DNA from: Prolixibacter sp. NT017
Lineage (GTDB): Bacteria; Bacteroidota; Bacteroidia; Bacteroidales; Prolixibacteraceae
Direction: 5' to 3'
Assembly: GCF_009617875.1 (NCBI RefSeq)
Contig: NZ_BLAV01000001.1
Location: 1,426,001 to 1,490,000 of the forward strand
Length of the DNA: 64,000 bases
The position numbers and the translations under genes are program-made. A model generated the notes under the pieces. That model ran no database searches, had not been told where the DNA came from, and was given only the letters and a program-made list of their open reading frames with translations. Of the stretch, positions 26,420 to 35,967 are shown piece after piece (position 1 is the stretch's first letter; each line of letters starts with the position of its first letter).

Positions 26420-27265
26420 ATGAAATACATTGGAGCACATGTGAGTGCAGCAGGAGGCGTGGAGAATACACCGGCGAATGCGCATGCCATCGGGGCGAAA
26501 GCCTTTGCTTTGTTCACCAAAAACCAGCGGCAATGGGTGGCCAAACCGTTAACGCAGGAAAACATCGACGGTTTCAAAGCCAACTGTAAGAAGTACGGCT
26601 ACGATCCGAAGCACATCCTGCCGCACGATAGTTACCTGATTAACCTGGGGCATCCCGAAAAGGAAGGTTTGAAAAAGTCGCAGGATGCCTTTCTGGACGA
26701 GATGCAGCGTTGCGAACAGTTGGGCTTGTCGTTGTTGAATTTCCATCCGGGAAGTCACCTGAAAAAGATTTCTGAGAAAGAATGTTTGTCGAAGATTGCG
26801 GGCTCGGTTAACCTGGCGCTGGAGAAAACGAAGGGTGTGACGGCGGTAATCGAGAACACGGCCGGACAGGGAACGAACCTCGGTTTTTCGTTTGAGCAGC
26901 TGGCGGAAATCATCGACCAGGTGGAAGACAAAAGCCGCGTGGGCGTCTGCATTGATACCTGTCATGCCTTTACTGCCGGCTACGATTTGATTACCGATGA
27001 AGGCTATGAAGAGACTTTCCGAAAGTTGGACGAGGCTGTCGGATTGAAATATCTGAAAGGCATTCACCTGAACGATTCGAAGACAGAACTGGGGAGCCGT
27101 GTGGACCGGCATGACGCTATCGGCAAAGGTTTTATCGGGAAGGAGGCTTTTCGCCGGATGATGCAGGACGACCGTTTCGACGATATTCCCATTATTTTGG
27201 AGACGCCTAACACGGAAGCCTGGGCCGAAGATATCGCGATGTTATACGGGTTTGCCAACGAGTAA
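26420..27265 (+). CDS. nfo: Deoxyribonuclease IV (AP endonuclease family 2)
   Basis: A 281-residue endonuclease IV of base excision repair, which cuts the DNA backbone 5' of abasic sites using three zinc ions. Signature segments are [11 protein letters not shown] at the N-terminus, [36 protein letters not shown] and [20 protein letters not shown], which carry the metal-binding His, Glu and Asp residues. The length fits the family. The ATG at 26420 is chosen because the upstream in-frame extension begins at a TTG (26399) and the family normally starts at this motif. Divergent from the barrel gene. Confidence 0.96.
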   Translation: MKYIGAHVSAAGGVENTPANAHAIGAKAFALFTKNQRQWVAKPLTQENIDGFKANCKKYGYDPKHILPHDSYLINLGHPEKEGLKKSQDAFLDEMQRCEQLGLSLLNFHPGSHLKKISEKECLSKIAGSVNLALEKTKGVTAVIENTAGQGTNLGFSFEQLAEIIDQVEDKSRVGVCIDTCHAFTAGYDLITDEGYEETFRKLDEAVGLKYLKGIHLNDSKTELGSRVDRHDAIGKGFIGKEAFRRMMQDDRFDDIPIILETPNTEAWAEDIAMLYGFANE

Positions 27266-27324
27266 ACCTTTTTCGGTTACGGAAAAAGGAAGAGGCAGGG
27301 TAGTGCTCGCCCCGCCGAATTTAT

Positions 27325-27332
27325 TAATTTTG
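27325..27332 (+). promoter_or_regulatory. Predicted -7 element for corA
   Basis: TAATTTTG is a perfect TAnnTTTG, 121 bp before the corA ATG. No clear -33 partner is seen. Confidence 0.35.
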
Positions 27333-27453
27333 TGTAGCCCGGTTCAGACCTGCTGTGAATCTGTAAAATGATGTTTTATGATGTCGTTTTTTTCCGGAGA
27401 TTGATGGCCGGCATGTAAAGGGGTATTTGTCTAATAAACAAATCCTGCAGCTT

Positions 27454-28404
27454 ATGATTACATTCCTGTATAAGGAAAATGGAAGAGTTCATATGGAGAA
27501 AGTCCGGGATTCGATTTCGGATTTTGGCGATAAAGAGATTATCGGAATTGATCTGGAAAGCCCGACTCCTGAGGAACGAAAACAAGTCGAAAGCCAATAC
27601 AACATCAAGCTGCTGAGTTGGCAAAAAGCCGAAGAGATCGAGAGTAGTTCCCGCTACTTCGAAACGGATGATACCATTATTGCCAACTCCAATTACATGA
27701 AAATGGAAAACGGACGATACGATTACATGCCGGTTTCCTTCATCATCAAGCACCAGATCCTCTTTTCCTATCACTACGATAAGGTCGACTCTTTCAAGAA
27801 TGTGTACAGTCGTCTTCAGGCACAATCGGTCACCGATATGGACGGATACGACTTGTTTCTGCTCGTGTTGGATGTGCGTATCGACTATGATGCCGATCTG
27901 TTGGAGGCCGTGGGACGAAGCATCAATCAAATCAGTAAAAAGATCCGTATCGACCGGGATTTGGACGAAGAGAGCATCCTGCAAATTACCCAGTTGCAGG
28001 AAGCTACCATGTTGCTGCGTGAGAATATTATGGACAAGCAGCGGGTGATGTCGGCTATCCTGAAGAGCGAGCGTTTTGTGAACAAGAAGGAGGGACGTTT
28101 GCGCATCATGCTGAAGGATACAGGGTCGTTGCTGGAACACACGGCGTTCAGCTTCGAACGTCTCGAGTTTTTGCAGGACACCCTGATGGGATTGATTGAC
28201 ATCGAGCAGAACAAAATCATCAAGATGTTCTCGGTGGTGGCCGTGGTATTTATGCCGCCAACTTTAATTGCCAGTATGTATGGCATGAACTTCCGGATTA
28301 TGCCGGAACTGAGCTGGAGTTTTGGTTATCCGTTTGCCATTGTGTTGATGCTGGCATCCTCTGTTTTAACCCTTTGGTATTTCCATCGCAAGGGCTGGCT
28401 GTAG
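27454..28404 (+). CDS. corA: Magnesium transporter CorA family protein
   Basis: A 316-residue CorA-type divalent-cation channel. A long cytoplasmic alpha/beta and helical funnel (to about residue 250) is followed by two C-terminal transmembrane helices. The signature YGMNF sits at the end of the first (LIASMYGMNF), and the protein ends with a short basic tail (HRKGWL). The ATG at 27454 (MITFLYKENG) gives the family's usual length; an upstream TTG at 27427 is rejected. It is expected to work as a pentamer for Mg2+ (or Co2+/Ni2+) uptake in the inner membrane. Confidence 0.93.
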   Translation: MITFLYKENGRVHMEKVRDSISDFGDKEIIGIDLESPTPEERKQVESQYNIKLLSWQKAEEIESSSRYFETDDTIIANSNYMKMENGRYDYMPVSFIIKHQILFSYHYDKVDSFKNVYSRLQAQSVTDMDGYDLFLLVLDVRIDYDADLLEAVGRSINQISKKIRIDRDLDEESILQITQLQEATMLLRENIMDKQRVMSAILKSERFVNKKEGRLRIMLKDTGSLLEHTAFSFERLEFLQDTLMGLIDIEQNKIIKMFSVVAVVFMPPTLIASMYGMNFRIMPELSWSFGYPFAIVLMLASSVLTLWYFHRKGWL

Positions 28405-28417
28405 TCTTTCTCAAAAA

Positions 28418-28456
28418 ATTCCCCTGCCGTTTGTTGTGAACAAACAATAGGGGAAT
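28418..28456 (-). terminator. Rho-independent terminator of the ArsF-like gene
   Basis: ATTCCCCT (28418-28425) pairs with AGGGGAAT (28449-28456), with an inner 7-bp stem GTTTGTT/AACAAAC. The T-run follows on the minus strand. It lies between converging genes. Confidence 0.8.
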
Positions 28457-28477
28457 GAATGGGTATGGTTACGATTA

Positions 28478-28924
28478 TTATCTGTTATACTCTTCCCGTT
28501 GCATAATAGTTTCTTTTAAAAGTCCCTGAAATTTTTCGGGCTCTTTAACTGCGTAATCGAAAGCCTCTTTCGTCAGGTTGTCATAACCTTCGCGCCCGGC
28601 AATAACGATAGACGTATTCGTAATGTGGTAATAACGGGCCAGTTTTCGGTTGGGCCTGCGGTTAATGTTCACATCGATGAAATGTACGTTTACCGAATCG
28701 GCAAAATATTTCATCACCGTTTCTTTCGTAGCGTTACCTACAGTTTGACAAGTTGTACAGGGCTTGTCGCCGTGAAAGTAGTATACATTCACCGTATGGG
28801 CCGGAATCGAAATAACGGTGTCGGTCTCCATGGCAACTTTTCGCTGTGCTTCCTTTTTATGACCAGGCTTGCAGGCAGCAAAAACGACCAGGGCCATGAT
28901 GGATATGAGAAGATAGTTTTTCAT
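28478..28924 (-). CDS. ArsF-like thioredoxin-fold lipoprotein
   Basis: A 148-residue lipoprotein: the signal ends in the lipobox VVFAAC (Cys18), so it should be anchored in a membrane. The mature part has a thioredoxin-like fold with a CxxC pair in FHGDKPCTTCQTVG, followed by the MKYFADSVNVHFIDVN strand. This matches the family annotated as nitrophenyl compound nitroreductase subunit ArsF. The family's role is poorly established; a redox or metal-handling function is likely from the CxxC. It stands alone with its own terminator. Confidence 0.75.
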   Translation of the reverse strand: MKNYLLISIMALVVFAACKPGHKKEAQRKVAMETDTVISIPAHTVNVYYFHGDKPCTTCQTVGNATKETVMKYFADSVNVHFIDVNINRRPNRKLARYYHITNTSIVIAGREGYDNLTKEAFDYAVKEPEKFQGLLKETIMQREEYNR

Positions 28925-29378
28925 GTTATGTCAGGTTAAGTGTTTATACAATGCAATTCTGTTGTAGCTCAGTATTGTTTTACATGCTATTGTGAATCCC
29001 GCTATGGCGGCCTGTTTTAAATTGAATCTAACAGAGGCCTTTTCTCTTCAAGATACGTAGAATTATATAAACTTAGAAGTGTGTAAAGCCACATAATGTT
29101 CATTGTTTTATACGTTTTATAGCATGTTTTGTATGCATAAAGAGAGATATCAATTTGAAGCATAGGGGTACTTGCTTAATTTGAAGTGCTTAAGGTGAAA
29201 AGGATTGTTTTATAACATAATCAATCTAAATGACGGTTCTCTTGTTGTATCCGGAGATCCGTGAAGAGCGTGGGTGTTGGTATGCTGCCTGATTCTGCTA
29301 ATTTTTATATTTTTATTGTTTCCCTTGCAGGGAAGGAAACGTGTGTATTCGAATTTGAAACTGGAAAAATCTTTACTT
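28925..29378. other. Intergenic region between divergent arsF-like and S9 peptidase genes
   Basis: About 450 bp, AT-rich. The right end has TATATTTT (29306-29313), one mismatch from the -7 consensus and about 65 bp before the preferred start of the peptidase. A pair of AATTTGAAG repeats lies near 29150-29190. No RNA gene or convincing ORF. Confidence 0.4.
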
Positions 29379-32183
29379 GTGAAAAAATTACTTCTTTCTT
29401 TGTTTCTCGTGTGGTTTGCTGCCGGCGTATATGCTCAGCAAGAGAAGAAACCATTGACCACCGCTAATTTTAATACCTGGAAGCACATTCGTGAGCCGCA
29501 AATATCGGAGAATGGGCAGTACCTGGTTTACGAACTGAACCCGGGCCACGGGGATGGCAATCTCGTTGTGAAGGATATGACAAGCGGCCGCATTGACACC
29601 ATTGCCCGGGGATACGATGCTAAGTTGTCCGGAAACAGTTCCATCGTGACGTTTAAAATTAAACCTCAGCTGGCGCTCCGTCGCGAGGCGGAAGTGGAGA
29701 AGTTCAAGAAGGATAAGCAGCCGCAGGATTCCATCGGGATTTATTCCTTTAAAACCCATCAGGTGGTAAAGTATCCCAAGGCTGAATCGTTTAAAATTCC
29801 CGAAGAAGGAGCCGGTTGGGTGGCATTTATGTCGGATGGAAAGATTGAAAGTCCGGCTGATTCAACGAAGGCAGATCAACCCGACGGGGACAAAAAGAAG
29901 AAGAAGGACAAAAAGGAATCGGGCAATCTGGTGGTTGTCAAGCCGGGCCTGACTGATACGTTGGTCTTTCGCGATGTAAAAGAGTATGCCTGGTCGAAAA
30001 ACGGAAATACGCTGATGTTTACGACAGAAAAGAAAGATTCGACAGCAAACCTGGCATCCGTTAACTATTTTGATACCAAAAGTGGAGAAAGGCGCATTGC
30101 CTTTTCAGGGAAAGGATTCCCGGGCGAGATTGCCATCAGTGAGGTCGGTGACCGCGGAGCTTTCCTGTTATCGAAAGATACGGTTGAAAACAAAACTTAT
30201 AGTTTGTACCTGTCAGAAGTTGATGCAGCCCCATCGATAATTGCTGATACGTTGACCGCGACTTTGCCAGAAGGCTGGGCTCCTTCGGGAAATGGGAAGT
30301 TGGATTTCTCAAAAGACGGGAAGCGCCTGTATTTTGGTTCGGCACCGAAACCGGAACCGGAGCCAAAGGACACGTTGATGAAAAGCGAAAAGGCCCGTCT
30401 GGATATCTGGTCATGGACTGATAAGCAATTGCAGCCCCGTCAGAAGATTAAGCTGAAAAGCGAGAAGAAGCGCACCTATCTGGCCGTGTACGATGTAGAG
30501 AAAAAAACAATTACCCAGCTGGCGGACAAAAAGCTGAAAACGGTTCGGACAAAAAGAACCGGAGAAGAGGCGTATGCGGTCGGTATCGACCCTGTACCTT
30601 ACGAAAGAGCGATGTCCTGGACTGGCCTGGAGCGCTCGGATTTTTACCTGGTTAATATCGCGAACGGAGAGAGGAAGTTATTGGTAAAAGGTGTTAGGCG
30701 GGGACGCCTGGGACCGGCTCAGCATTACTTTGTTTACTACAATTACCAGGATAGTACTTACTATTCAGTGAATACGAAAACGTTGGAAACACTGGCGCTG
30801 ACGAAGTCGGTAAAGGTGCCGATGTACGACGAACTGAACGATATGCCAACACCGGCTTATCCTTATGGGATTGCCGGATGGGGCAAAGATGATAAGTATG
30901 TTTTCGTGTATGATCGATATGACATTTGGCGTCTTGATCCATCGGGAAAGGAAAAACCGGTTAATCTAACCGAAGGATACGGACGCAAGCATCAGATGGA
31001 ATTCCGGTATGTGAAACTGAATCCGGATGAAGAATATATTTCGACGAAAATTCCGGCATTGCTTTCGGTTTTCCAGGAAGAAACCAAGCAGGCTGGTTAT
31101 GCTTCCTTACGGATGAATAAGGAGGCTGTGCCCGATATGTTGGTTTGGGATGATTACATGTTCCGGAAAACCGAGAAAGCAAAAAATGCCCCGCAAATCA
31201 TATTCACGCGGGAATCGTTCACCGACTACCCCGATGTTTGGAAAACAGATGACCGGTTTGCCAGCTACCAGAAAGAAACGGATGGCGAGCCGCAGCAGAA
31301 GAATTATCTGTGGGGCTCCGCAGAACTGGTGAGTTGGACCAATCTGAATGGAGTGAAGTTGCAGGGAATATTGTATAAGCCCGAAAATTTCGATCCGTCG
31401 AAAAAGTATCCTATGATGATTTATTTCTATGAACGGAGTTCCGACTCGTTCCATCGTTACTGGACTCCCGGGCCGAGCCGTTCCATCATTAATAAGCCGT
31501 TTTACACCAGCAACGATTACCTTGTTTTTGTTCCCGATATCGTTTATACCGTCGGTTATCCGGGACAAAGCGCTTACAACTGCATTATGAGTGGGGTAGA
31601 AGCGTTGATGGATAGATACCCGTTTGTGGATGCGAAGCACATGGCTTTGCAGGGACAAAGCTGGGGTGGTTATCAAACGGCTTACCTGGTGACGCAGACC
31701 AACCTGTTTGCTGCTGCCATGGCGGGTGCTCCGGTGGCCAACATGACGAGTGCCTATGGCGGTATTCGCTGGGGAAGCGGTTTAAGCCGAATGTTCCAGT
31801 ACGAGCATACCCAGAGTCGCTTGGGAGGAACGTTGTGGGATAAACCGTGGCGCTACCTCGAGAATTCGCCGTTGTTCTATGCCGACAGGGTTCAAACGCC
31901 GCTGCTAATGATGCACAATGATCATGATACGGCAGTTCCGTGGTATCAAGGTATTGAATATTTTGTGGCACTGCGCAGACTGAATAAGCCGGTTTGGATG
32001 CTGAGCTACAATGACGAGCCGCATAACCTGAAAGCTGATAGCTGGGGCGACAGAATGGATTTGTCTATCCGGATGAAACAATTCTTCGACCATTACCTGA
32101 AAGGAACTGCAGAACCGAAATGGATGAAAACAGGTCGTCCTGCCATTGATAAAGAAATGGATGGTGCGTTGGAAATAAAATAA
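29379..32183 (+). CDS. Prolyl oligopeptidase family (S9) serine peptidase
   Basis: A 934-residue exported peptidase. The signal peptide is MKKLLLSLFLVWFAAGVYAQ when read from the GTG at 29379; the in-frame ATG at 29274 would add a second hydrophobic segment in front and is less likely. A long beta-propeller-type region follows, with a Lys-rich insertion (about residues 165-180). The alpha/beta-hydrolase domain carries the triad Ser761 in GQSWGGY, Asp850 in HNDHDTAVPW and His882 in DEPHNL. Such enzymes cut short peptides in the periplasm. It is monocistronic, with a likely terminator downstream. Confidence 0.93.
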   Translation: MKKLLLSLFLVWFAAGVYAQQEKKPLTTANFNTWKHIREPQISENGQYLVYELNPGHGDGNLVVKDMTSGRIDTIARGYDAKLSGNSSIVTFKIKPQLALRREAEVEKFKKDKQPQDSIGIYSFKTHQVVKYPKAESFKIPEEGAGWVAFMSDGKIESPADSTKADQPDGDKKKKKDKKESGNLVVVKPGLTDTLVFRDVKEYAWSKNGNTLMFTTEKKDSTANLASVNYFDTKSGERRIAFSGKGFPGEIAISEVGDRGAFLLSKDTVENKTYSLYLSEVDAAPSIIADTLTATLPEGWAPSGNGKLDFSKDGKRLYFGSAPKPEPEPKDTLMKSEKARLDIWSWTDKQLQPRQKIKLKSEKKRTYLAVYDVEKKTITQLADKKLKTVRTKRTGEEAYAVGIDPVPYERAMSWTGLERSDFYLVNIANGERKLLVKGVRRGRLGPAQHYFVYYNYQDSTYYSVNTKTLETLALTKSVKVPMYDELNDMPTPAYPYGIAGWGKDDKYVFVYDRYDIWRLDPSGKEKPVNLTEGYGRKHQMEFRYVKLNPDEEYISTKIPALLSVFQEETKQAGYASLRMNKEAVPDMLVWDDYMFRKTEKAKNAPQIIFTRESFTDYPDVWKTDDRFASYQKETDGEPQQKNYLWGSAELVSWTNLNGVKLQGILYKPENFDPSKKYPMMIYFYERSSDSFHRYWTPGPSRSIINKPFYTSNDYLVFVPDIVYTVGYPGQSAYNCIMSGVEALMDRYPFVDAKHMALQGQSWGGYQTAYLVTQTNLFAAAMAGAPVANMTSAYGGIRWGSGLSRMFQYEHTQSRLGGTLWDKPWRYLENSPLFYADRVQTPLLMMHNDHDTAVPWYQGIEYFVALRRLNKPVWMLSYNDEPHNLKADSWGDRMDLSIRMKQFFDHYLKGTAEPKWMKTGRPAIDKEMDGALEIK

Positions 32184-32204
32184 TTGTTTGGAGATATCTA
32201 GAAG

Positions 32205-32239
32205 ATGGCCGTATAAATAAAACGTATGCGGCCATTTTA
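32205..32239 (+). terminator. Probable terminator of the S9 peptidase gene
   Basis: ATGGCCG (32205-32211) pairs with CGGCCAT (32229-32235), followed by a short T-run. The rest of the 280-bp gap up to 32464 is AT-rich, with no clear promoter or ORF. Confidence 0.6.
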
Positions 32240-32464
32240 TTCATCTTTTCCTTATGTTTAATTTTATGTTAGTTATGTTTTGAAAATTCTTTGTTTAAAC
32301 GAATTGTTTCACTAATTTCATAAATCCAAAATGCGCCTATCAAAAGCATTTCAGACACTGAAACGATTTTTCCCGCATAAATTGAATTAGCGGAAGCGGA
32401 GAGAATCTGTACCACTGAGGTTTTATATTGTGTGTATTGTAACTAACTGATTTAAAGATTCTAA

Positions 32465-33181
32465 ATGTTGTTTTATTCTTTAAGGAGAGTACTGCCTCTC
32501 TTATTGCTTTGTCTGCCGTTTTATTTAATGGCCCAGAAGGCTTCGGTTGATAATCTGAAAAAGCAGTATGAGCAGTATGACCAGATGTATGGCTTAAATG
32601 ATCTGCTGGTCAACGGAGTTTTGTACATCAACCTGCATTATAATGCTACGGGATACCCGTTCATGGGAGAAAATACATTTCGCCGTGGTTCCGTAAAGGT
32701 AAAAAACGATAATTTTTCTCCGGTTGAATTGAAATATGATATCGCTGATCAGCAGCTCGTGCTGAAAGTAATTAATTCATTTGGAGGCGTGAGTCAGATT
32801 GTTTTGCGGCGAGAGTTTATTCATAGTTTTACTCTTGAAGGTGGTTATTCTTTTGAGTGGATTGACAACGATCGGTTGCCTGCATCATTTTATCAGGTGG
32901 TCGGGAACAAAGGATTTCGCTGGTTAATCAAGTATATTAAATACCTGAAGATCCCCCAGGGAACACAAACCAATCACTATGCCTATACAAAAGCTTACCG
33001 CAAATATTACTTCGAACGCGATGGAAAGGTATTTGATATCCGGAACCGGGGAGCCATAAAAAAACTTTTTCCTGATAAGAAAAAAGAGCTGAAGAAGTAT
33101 TTCCGTGCACACAGGAAATCATTCTCAGCTATTTCTAACGAAGACTTTAATAACCTGCTTAATATCCTGAAAGACGCATGA
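32465..33181 (+). CDS. Exported protein of unknown function, first gene of the DUF4249 operon
   Basis: A 238-residue protein with a signal peptide (MLFYSLRRVLPLLLLCLPFYLMAQ). The mature part has an N-terminal helix (NLKKQYEQYDQMYGL), a beta-rich middle, and a very basic C-terminal third with FPDKKKELKKYFRAHRKSF. I do not recognise a family. Its stop overlaps the start of the TonB receptor gene (ATGA at 33178-33181), which shows coupling and makes it part of the same uptake or surface system. Confidence 0.72.
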   Translation: MLFYSLRRVLPLLLLCLPFYLMAQKASVDNLKKQYEQYDQMYGLNDLLVNGVLYINLHYNATGYPFMGENTFRRGSVKVKNDNFSPVELKYDIADQQLVLKVINSFGGVSQIVLRREFIHSFTLEGGYSFEWIDNDRLPASFYQVVGNKGFRWLIKYIKYLKIPQGTQTNHYAYTKAYRKYYFERDGKVFDIRNRGAIKKLFPDKKKELKKYFRAHRKSFSAISNEDFNNLLNILKDA

Positions 33182-35967
33182 GAATTACCAGCATTATCTG
33201 GGGAATCGTAATAATGTGTATGCTGGTGCCTGAACTCAGGGCGCAAAACCAGGATAACGATATCGTATTTTCCGGAGATTATAACGGATTAACGTTTGAA
33301 CAATTTGTTTCCAAGGTTGAATCTCAACAAGAGGTTCACTTCTATTATCGCAAAGATTGGGTGCAGAATATCCAACTGGAGCACGCTTCGGGTTCGGACT
33401 TGTCGATGAGGGAAGTTTTGCACCGTGCTTTTCTGGGTACGGATCTTCGTTTTTATATCGATGCCTATCGCGACATTTATGTGATGAAAGGTAGGGACAT
33501 GGTTACAGCTTTACCCGACAAGTTGATAGAAGCTTCTGGCGGTAAAAGCCAAAAAGGAGGCATTACGGAAGTTGAAAAGCGCTACCTGGAGGGGCGCAAG
33601 GAGAAAAAGAATAAGACGATTGTTTTTGGGCGGGAACACATTAAAAAGCCAAACGAGCGGGTGTATCTTACCGGACGTGTAACCAACGCTGAAAGTGGAG
33701 AACCATTGGTTGGGGCAACTTTTTACGTGGAACAATTGAAAGACGGCGTCGTCAGTGATGCCCAGGGGTATTATCGTCTGGTGGTGCCCCCCGGAAAATA
33801 TACGCTTCAGTTGGGTAGCATGGGAATGCAGAAACAGGTTTATAACCTGCAGATTTGGCAAAATGCCCATTATAACTTCCAGTTCGAGAAGGACATTATT
33901 CCTTTGAAAGAAGTGGTAATTGAAGCCAATAAATTTCACAACGTGCGCGGCACCCAGATGGGATTTCAGCGTTTGGATGTGAAAGCAATCAAGGAAATTC
34001 CGGTAGTAATGGGCGAAAGCGATTTGCTGGAGGTTGCTCGTATGTTGCCGGGGGTTCAATCGGTTGGTGAAGGTAGTTCCGGGTTGAATGTGCGTGGAAG
34101 TCCTGCCGACCAGAACCTGTTCTACATTAACCGGGTTCCGGTGTTTAATACCTCGCACTTGTTTGGTTTTTTCTCGGCGTTTAACCCGGATATAGTAAGG
34201 GATTTTTCTTTCTACAAAAGTAATATCCCGGCCCGTTTTGGTGGTCGTCTGGCTTCCATTTTCGATATTTCGACCCGCGAAGGCAACAGTAAGAAATTTA
34301 CTGCACGTGGCGGAATCAGCCCGATTACCGGAAGGCTTTCGGTGGAGGGGCCGCTGGTTAAAAACAAAGGTTCATTTGTCATCGGTGGGCGTTCGACCTA
34401 TTCCGACTGGATTTTAAGACGGCTGAAAGACCCTGATTTGAAAAACAGCAATGCCGGTTTTTACGATATTGCGACCAACTTCAGCCTTGAGGCAAACCGG
34501 AACAACCATATCCAACTCTTCGGTTACTATAGTCACGATAGGTTTACGCTTTCTACCAACAGTCACTTCAAGTACAGCAATAAAGGAGGCTCACTACTTT
34601 GGAGACACCTTTTCAACGAACGTTTTACGGGCACATTCAGTGGTGCTTTCGGAGAATATTCCTATGCTAATACTGAGGAGCAAGATCCGTTGAATGCTTA
34701 TACGAAGAACTATTCGATAGGGCATTATGAGATGAAGAGCGACTTTGATTACAATGTGGCTCCGAACCATTTGCTACGTTTTGGTCTTTCTGCTATTTAT
34801 TACGATCTCGACAGGGGGGCGTTGAATCCTTATGGAAATGAATCGCTGCGTTATTATACCAACCTTGGAAGGGAATATGGAACAGAGGATGCTCTTTACC
34901 TAAGTGATGAATGGAAAATTGGAGCGAACCTGACTGTGGATGCCGGAATCCGATACAGCTATTACGCTTATCTAGGGCCCAATAAAGTTCGTAACTATTA
35001 TCCCGATGCTCCTTTGGATGAGAACACGGTTGTCGACACAGTAGGTTACAAATCAGGTGATATTATTCAATCGTATCATGGCCCCGAATGGCGACTGGCG
35101 TTGAATTATTTGGTGGGACAAAACAGCTCAGTGAAGCTGTCCTACAACCGGATGCGTCAGTATCTTTTCATGCTGAGCAACACGGTTGCGTTATCTCCGA
35201 ACGATCAGTGGAAGCTGACTGATTCGCACATTAGTCCTCAGATCGGAGATCAGTTTAGTGCCGGTTTTTACCGGAACTTTCCCGATAAGCATTTGGAAAC
35301 CTCTATCGAAGCTTATTACAAGAAGGCGAATCATTTGGTTGAATATAAAAACGGTGCTGATTTAATTGGAAACCGCTGGGTTGAAACCGACGTGGTTCAG
35401 GGAAAACAGGATGCTTACGGATTGGAGTTGATGCTGCGTAAAACAGCCGGAAAACTGAATGGCTGGATCAGCTATACCTATTCGCATGCCCGGGTAAAAG
35501 TAGATAGTAAGTTCCCTGAAGATCAGATTAATTCAGGAAAAGAATATCCGGCTAATTACGATATTCCTCACTCGGTGAATGTGGTTACCAATTACCGCTT
35601 GAGCCGCCGCGTGAGTTTCTCCGGCAACATGGTGTATTACACCGGTCGTCCAATAACCTACCCGAGTGCTATTTATTACATCGACGGAAAAAAAGTGTTG
35701 AACTACTCTCTCAGGAACGAATATAGGTTACCCGATTATTTCCGTGTTGACCTCTCGTTGAATATTGAAGGAAACCTGGTCGCTAAAAAACTGGCTCACA
35801 GTTCCTGGATGGTCGGTGTATATAATCTTACGGGAAGAAAAAATGCTTACTCAGTGTACTTTAAAAATGTGGATGGCAACATTCAGGGATACAAACAATC
35901 TATTTTCGGTGTGCCGATTCTGACACTTACCTGGAACTTTAAATTGGGTAACTATGCGAGTGAATAA
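33178..35967 (+). CDS. TonB-dependent receptor with STN and carboxypeptidase-like domains
   Basis: A 929-residue outer-membrane receptor. Domains in order: signal peptide (1-22); an STN/secretin-like domain (about 30-105, NGLTFEQFVSKVESQQEVHF); a charged linker; a carboxypeptidase-regulatory-like domain (about 162-245, LTGRVTNAESGEPLVGATFYV); the plug (GVQSVGEGSSGLNVRGSPAD); and a 22-strand-type barrel to the C-terminus (LTWNFKLGNYASE). The STN domain often signals to a FecR/sigma pair, but none is adjacent. Family knowledge places it in energy-dependent import across the outer membrane. It overlaps the first DUF4249 gene by 14 bp. Confidence 0.92.
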   Translation: MRITSIIWGIVIMCMLVPELRAQNQDNDIVFSGDYNGLTFEQFVSKVESQQEVHFYYRKDWVQNIQLEHASGSDLSMREVLHRAFLGTDLRFYIDAYRDIYVMKGRDMVTALPDKLIEASGGKSQKGGITEVEKRYLEGRKEKKNKTIVFGREHIKKPNERVYLTGRVTNAESGEPLVGATFYVEQLKDGVVSDAQGYYRLVVPPGKYTLQLGSMGMQKQVYNLQIWQNAHYNFQFEKDIIPLKEVVIEANKFHNVRGTQMGFQRLDVKAIKEIPVVMGESDLLEVARMLPGVQSVGEGSSGLNVRGSPADQNLFYINRVPVFNTSHLFGFFSAFNPDIVRDFSFYKSNIPARFGGRLASIFDISTREGNSKKFTARGGISPITGRLSVEGPLVKNKGSFVIGGRSTYSDWILRRLKDPDLKNSNAGFYDIATNFSLEANRNNHIQLFGYYSHDRFTLSTNSHFKYSNKGGSLLWRHLFNERFTGTFSGAFGEYSYANTEEQDPLNAYTKNYSIGHYEMKSDFDYNVAPNHLLRFGLSAIYYDLDRGALNPYGNESLRYYTNLGREYGTEDALYLSDEWKIGANLTVDAGIRYSYYAYLGPNKVRNYYPDAPLDENTVVDTVGYKSGDIIQSYHGPEWRLALNYLVGQNSSVKLSYNRMRQYLFMLSNTVALSPNDQWKLTDSHISPQIGDQFSAGFYRNFPDKHLETSIEAYYKKANHLVEYKNGADLIGNRWVETDVVQGKQDAYGLELMLRKTAGKLNGWISYTYSHARVKVDSKFPEDQINSGKEYPANYDIPHSVNVVTNYRLSRRVSFSGNMVYYTGRPITYPSAIYYIDGKKVLNYSLRNEYRLPDYFRVDLSLNIEGNLVAKKLAHSSWMVGVYNLTGRKNAYSVYFKNVDGNIQGYKQSIFGVPILTLTWNFKLGNYASE

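Noticed and set aside
27376..28140. 254-residue minus-strand ORF antisense to corA
   Set aside because: CorA on the plus strand is unmistakable by its GMN motif; the shadow frame has no support.
33178..35967. SusC-type polysaccharide utilisation locus
   Set aside because: No SusD homologue or glycoside hydrolase accompanies the receptor; the partners are DUF4249 proteins.
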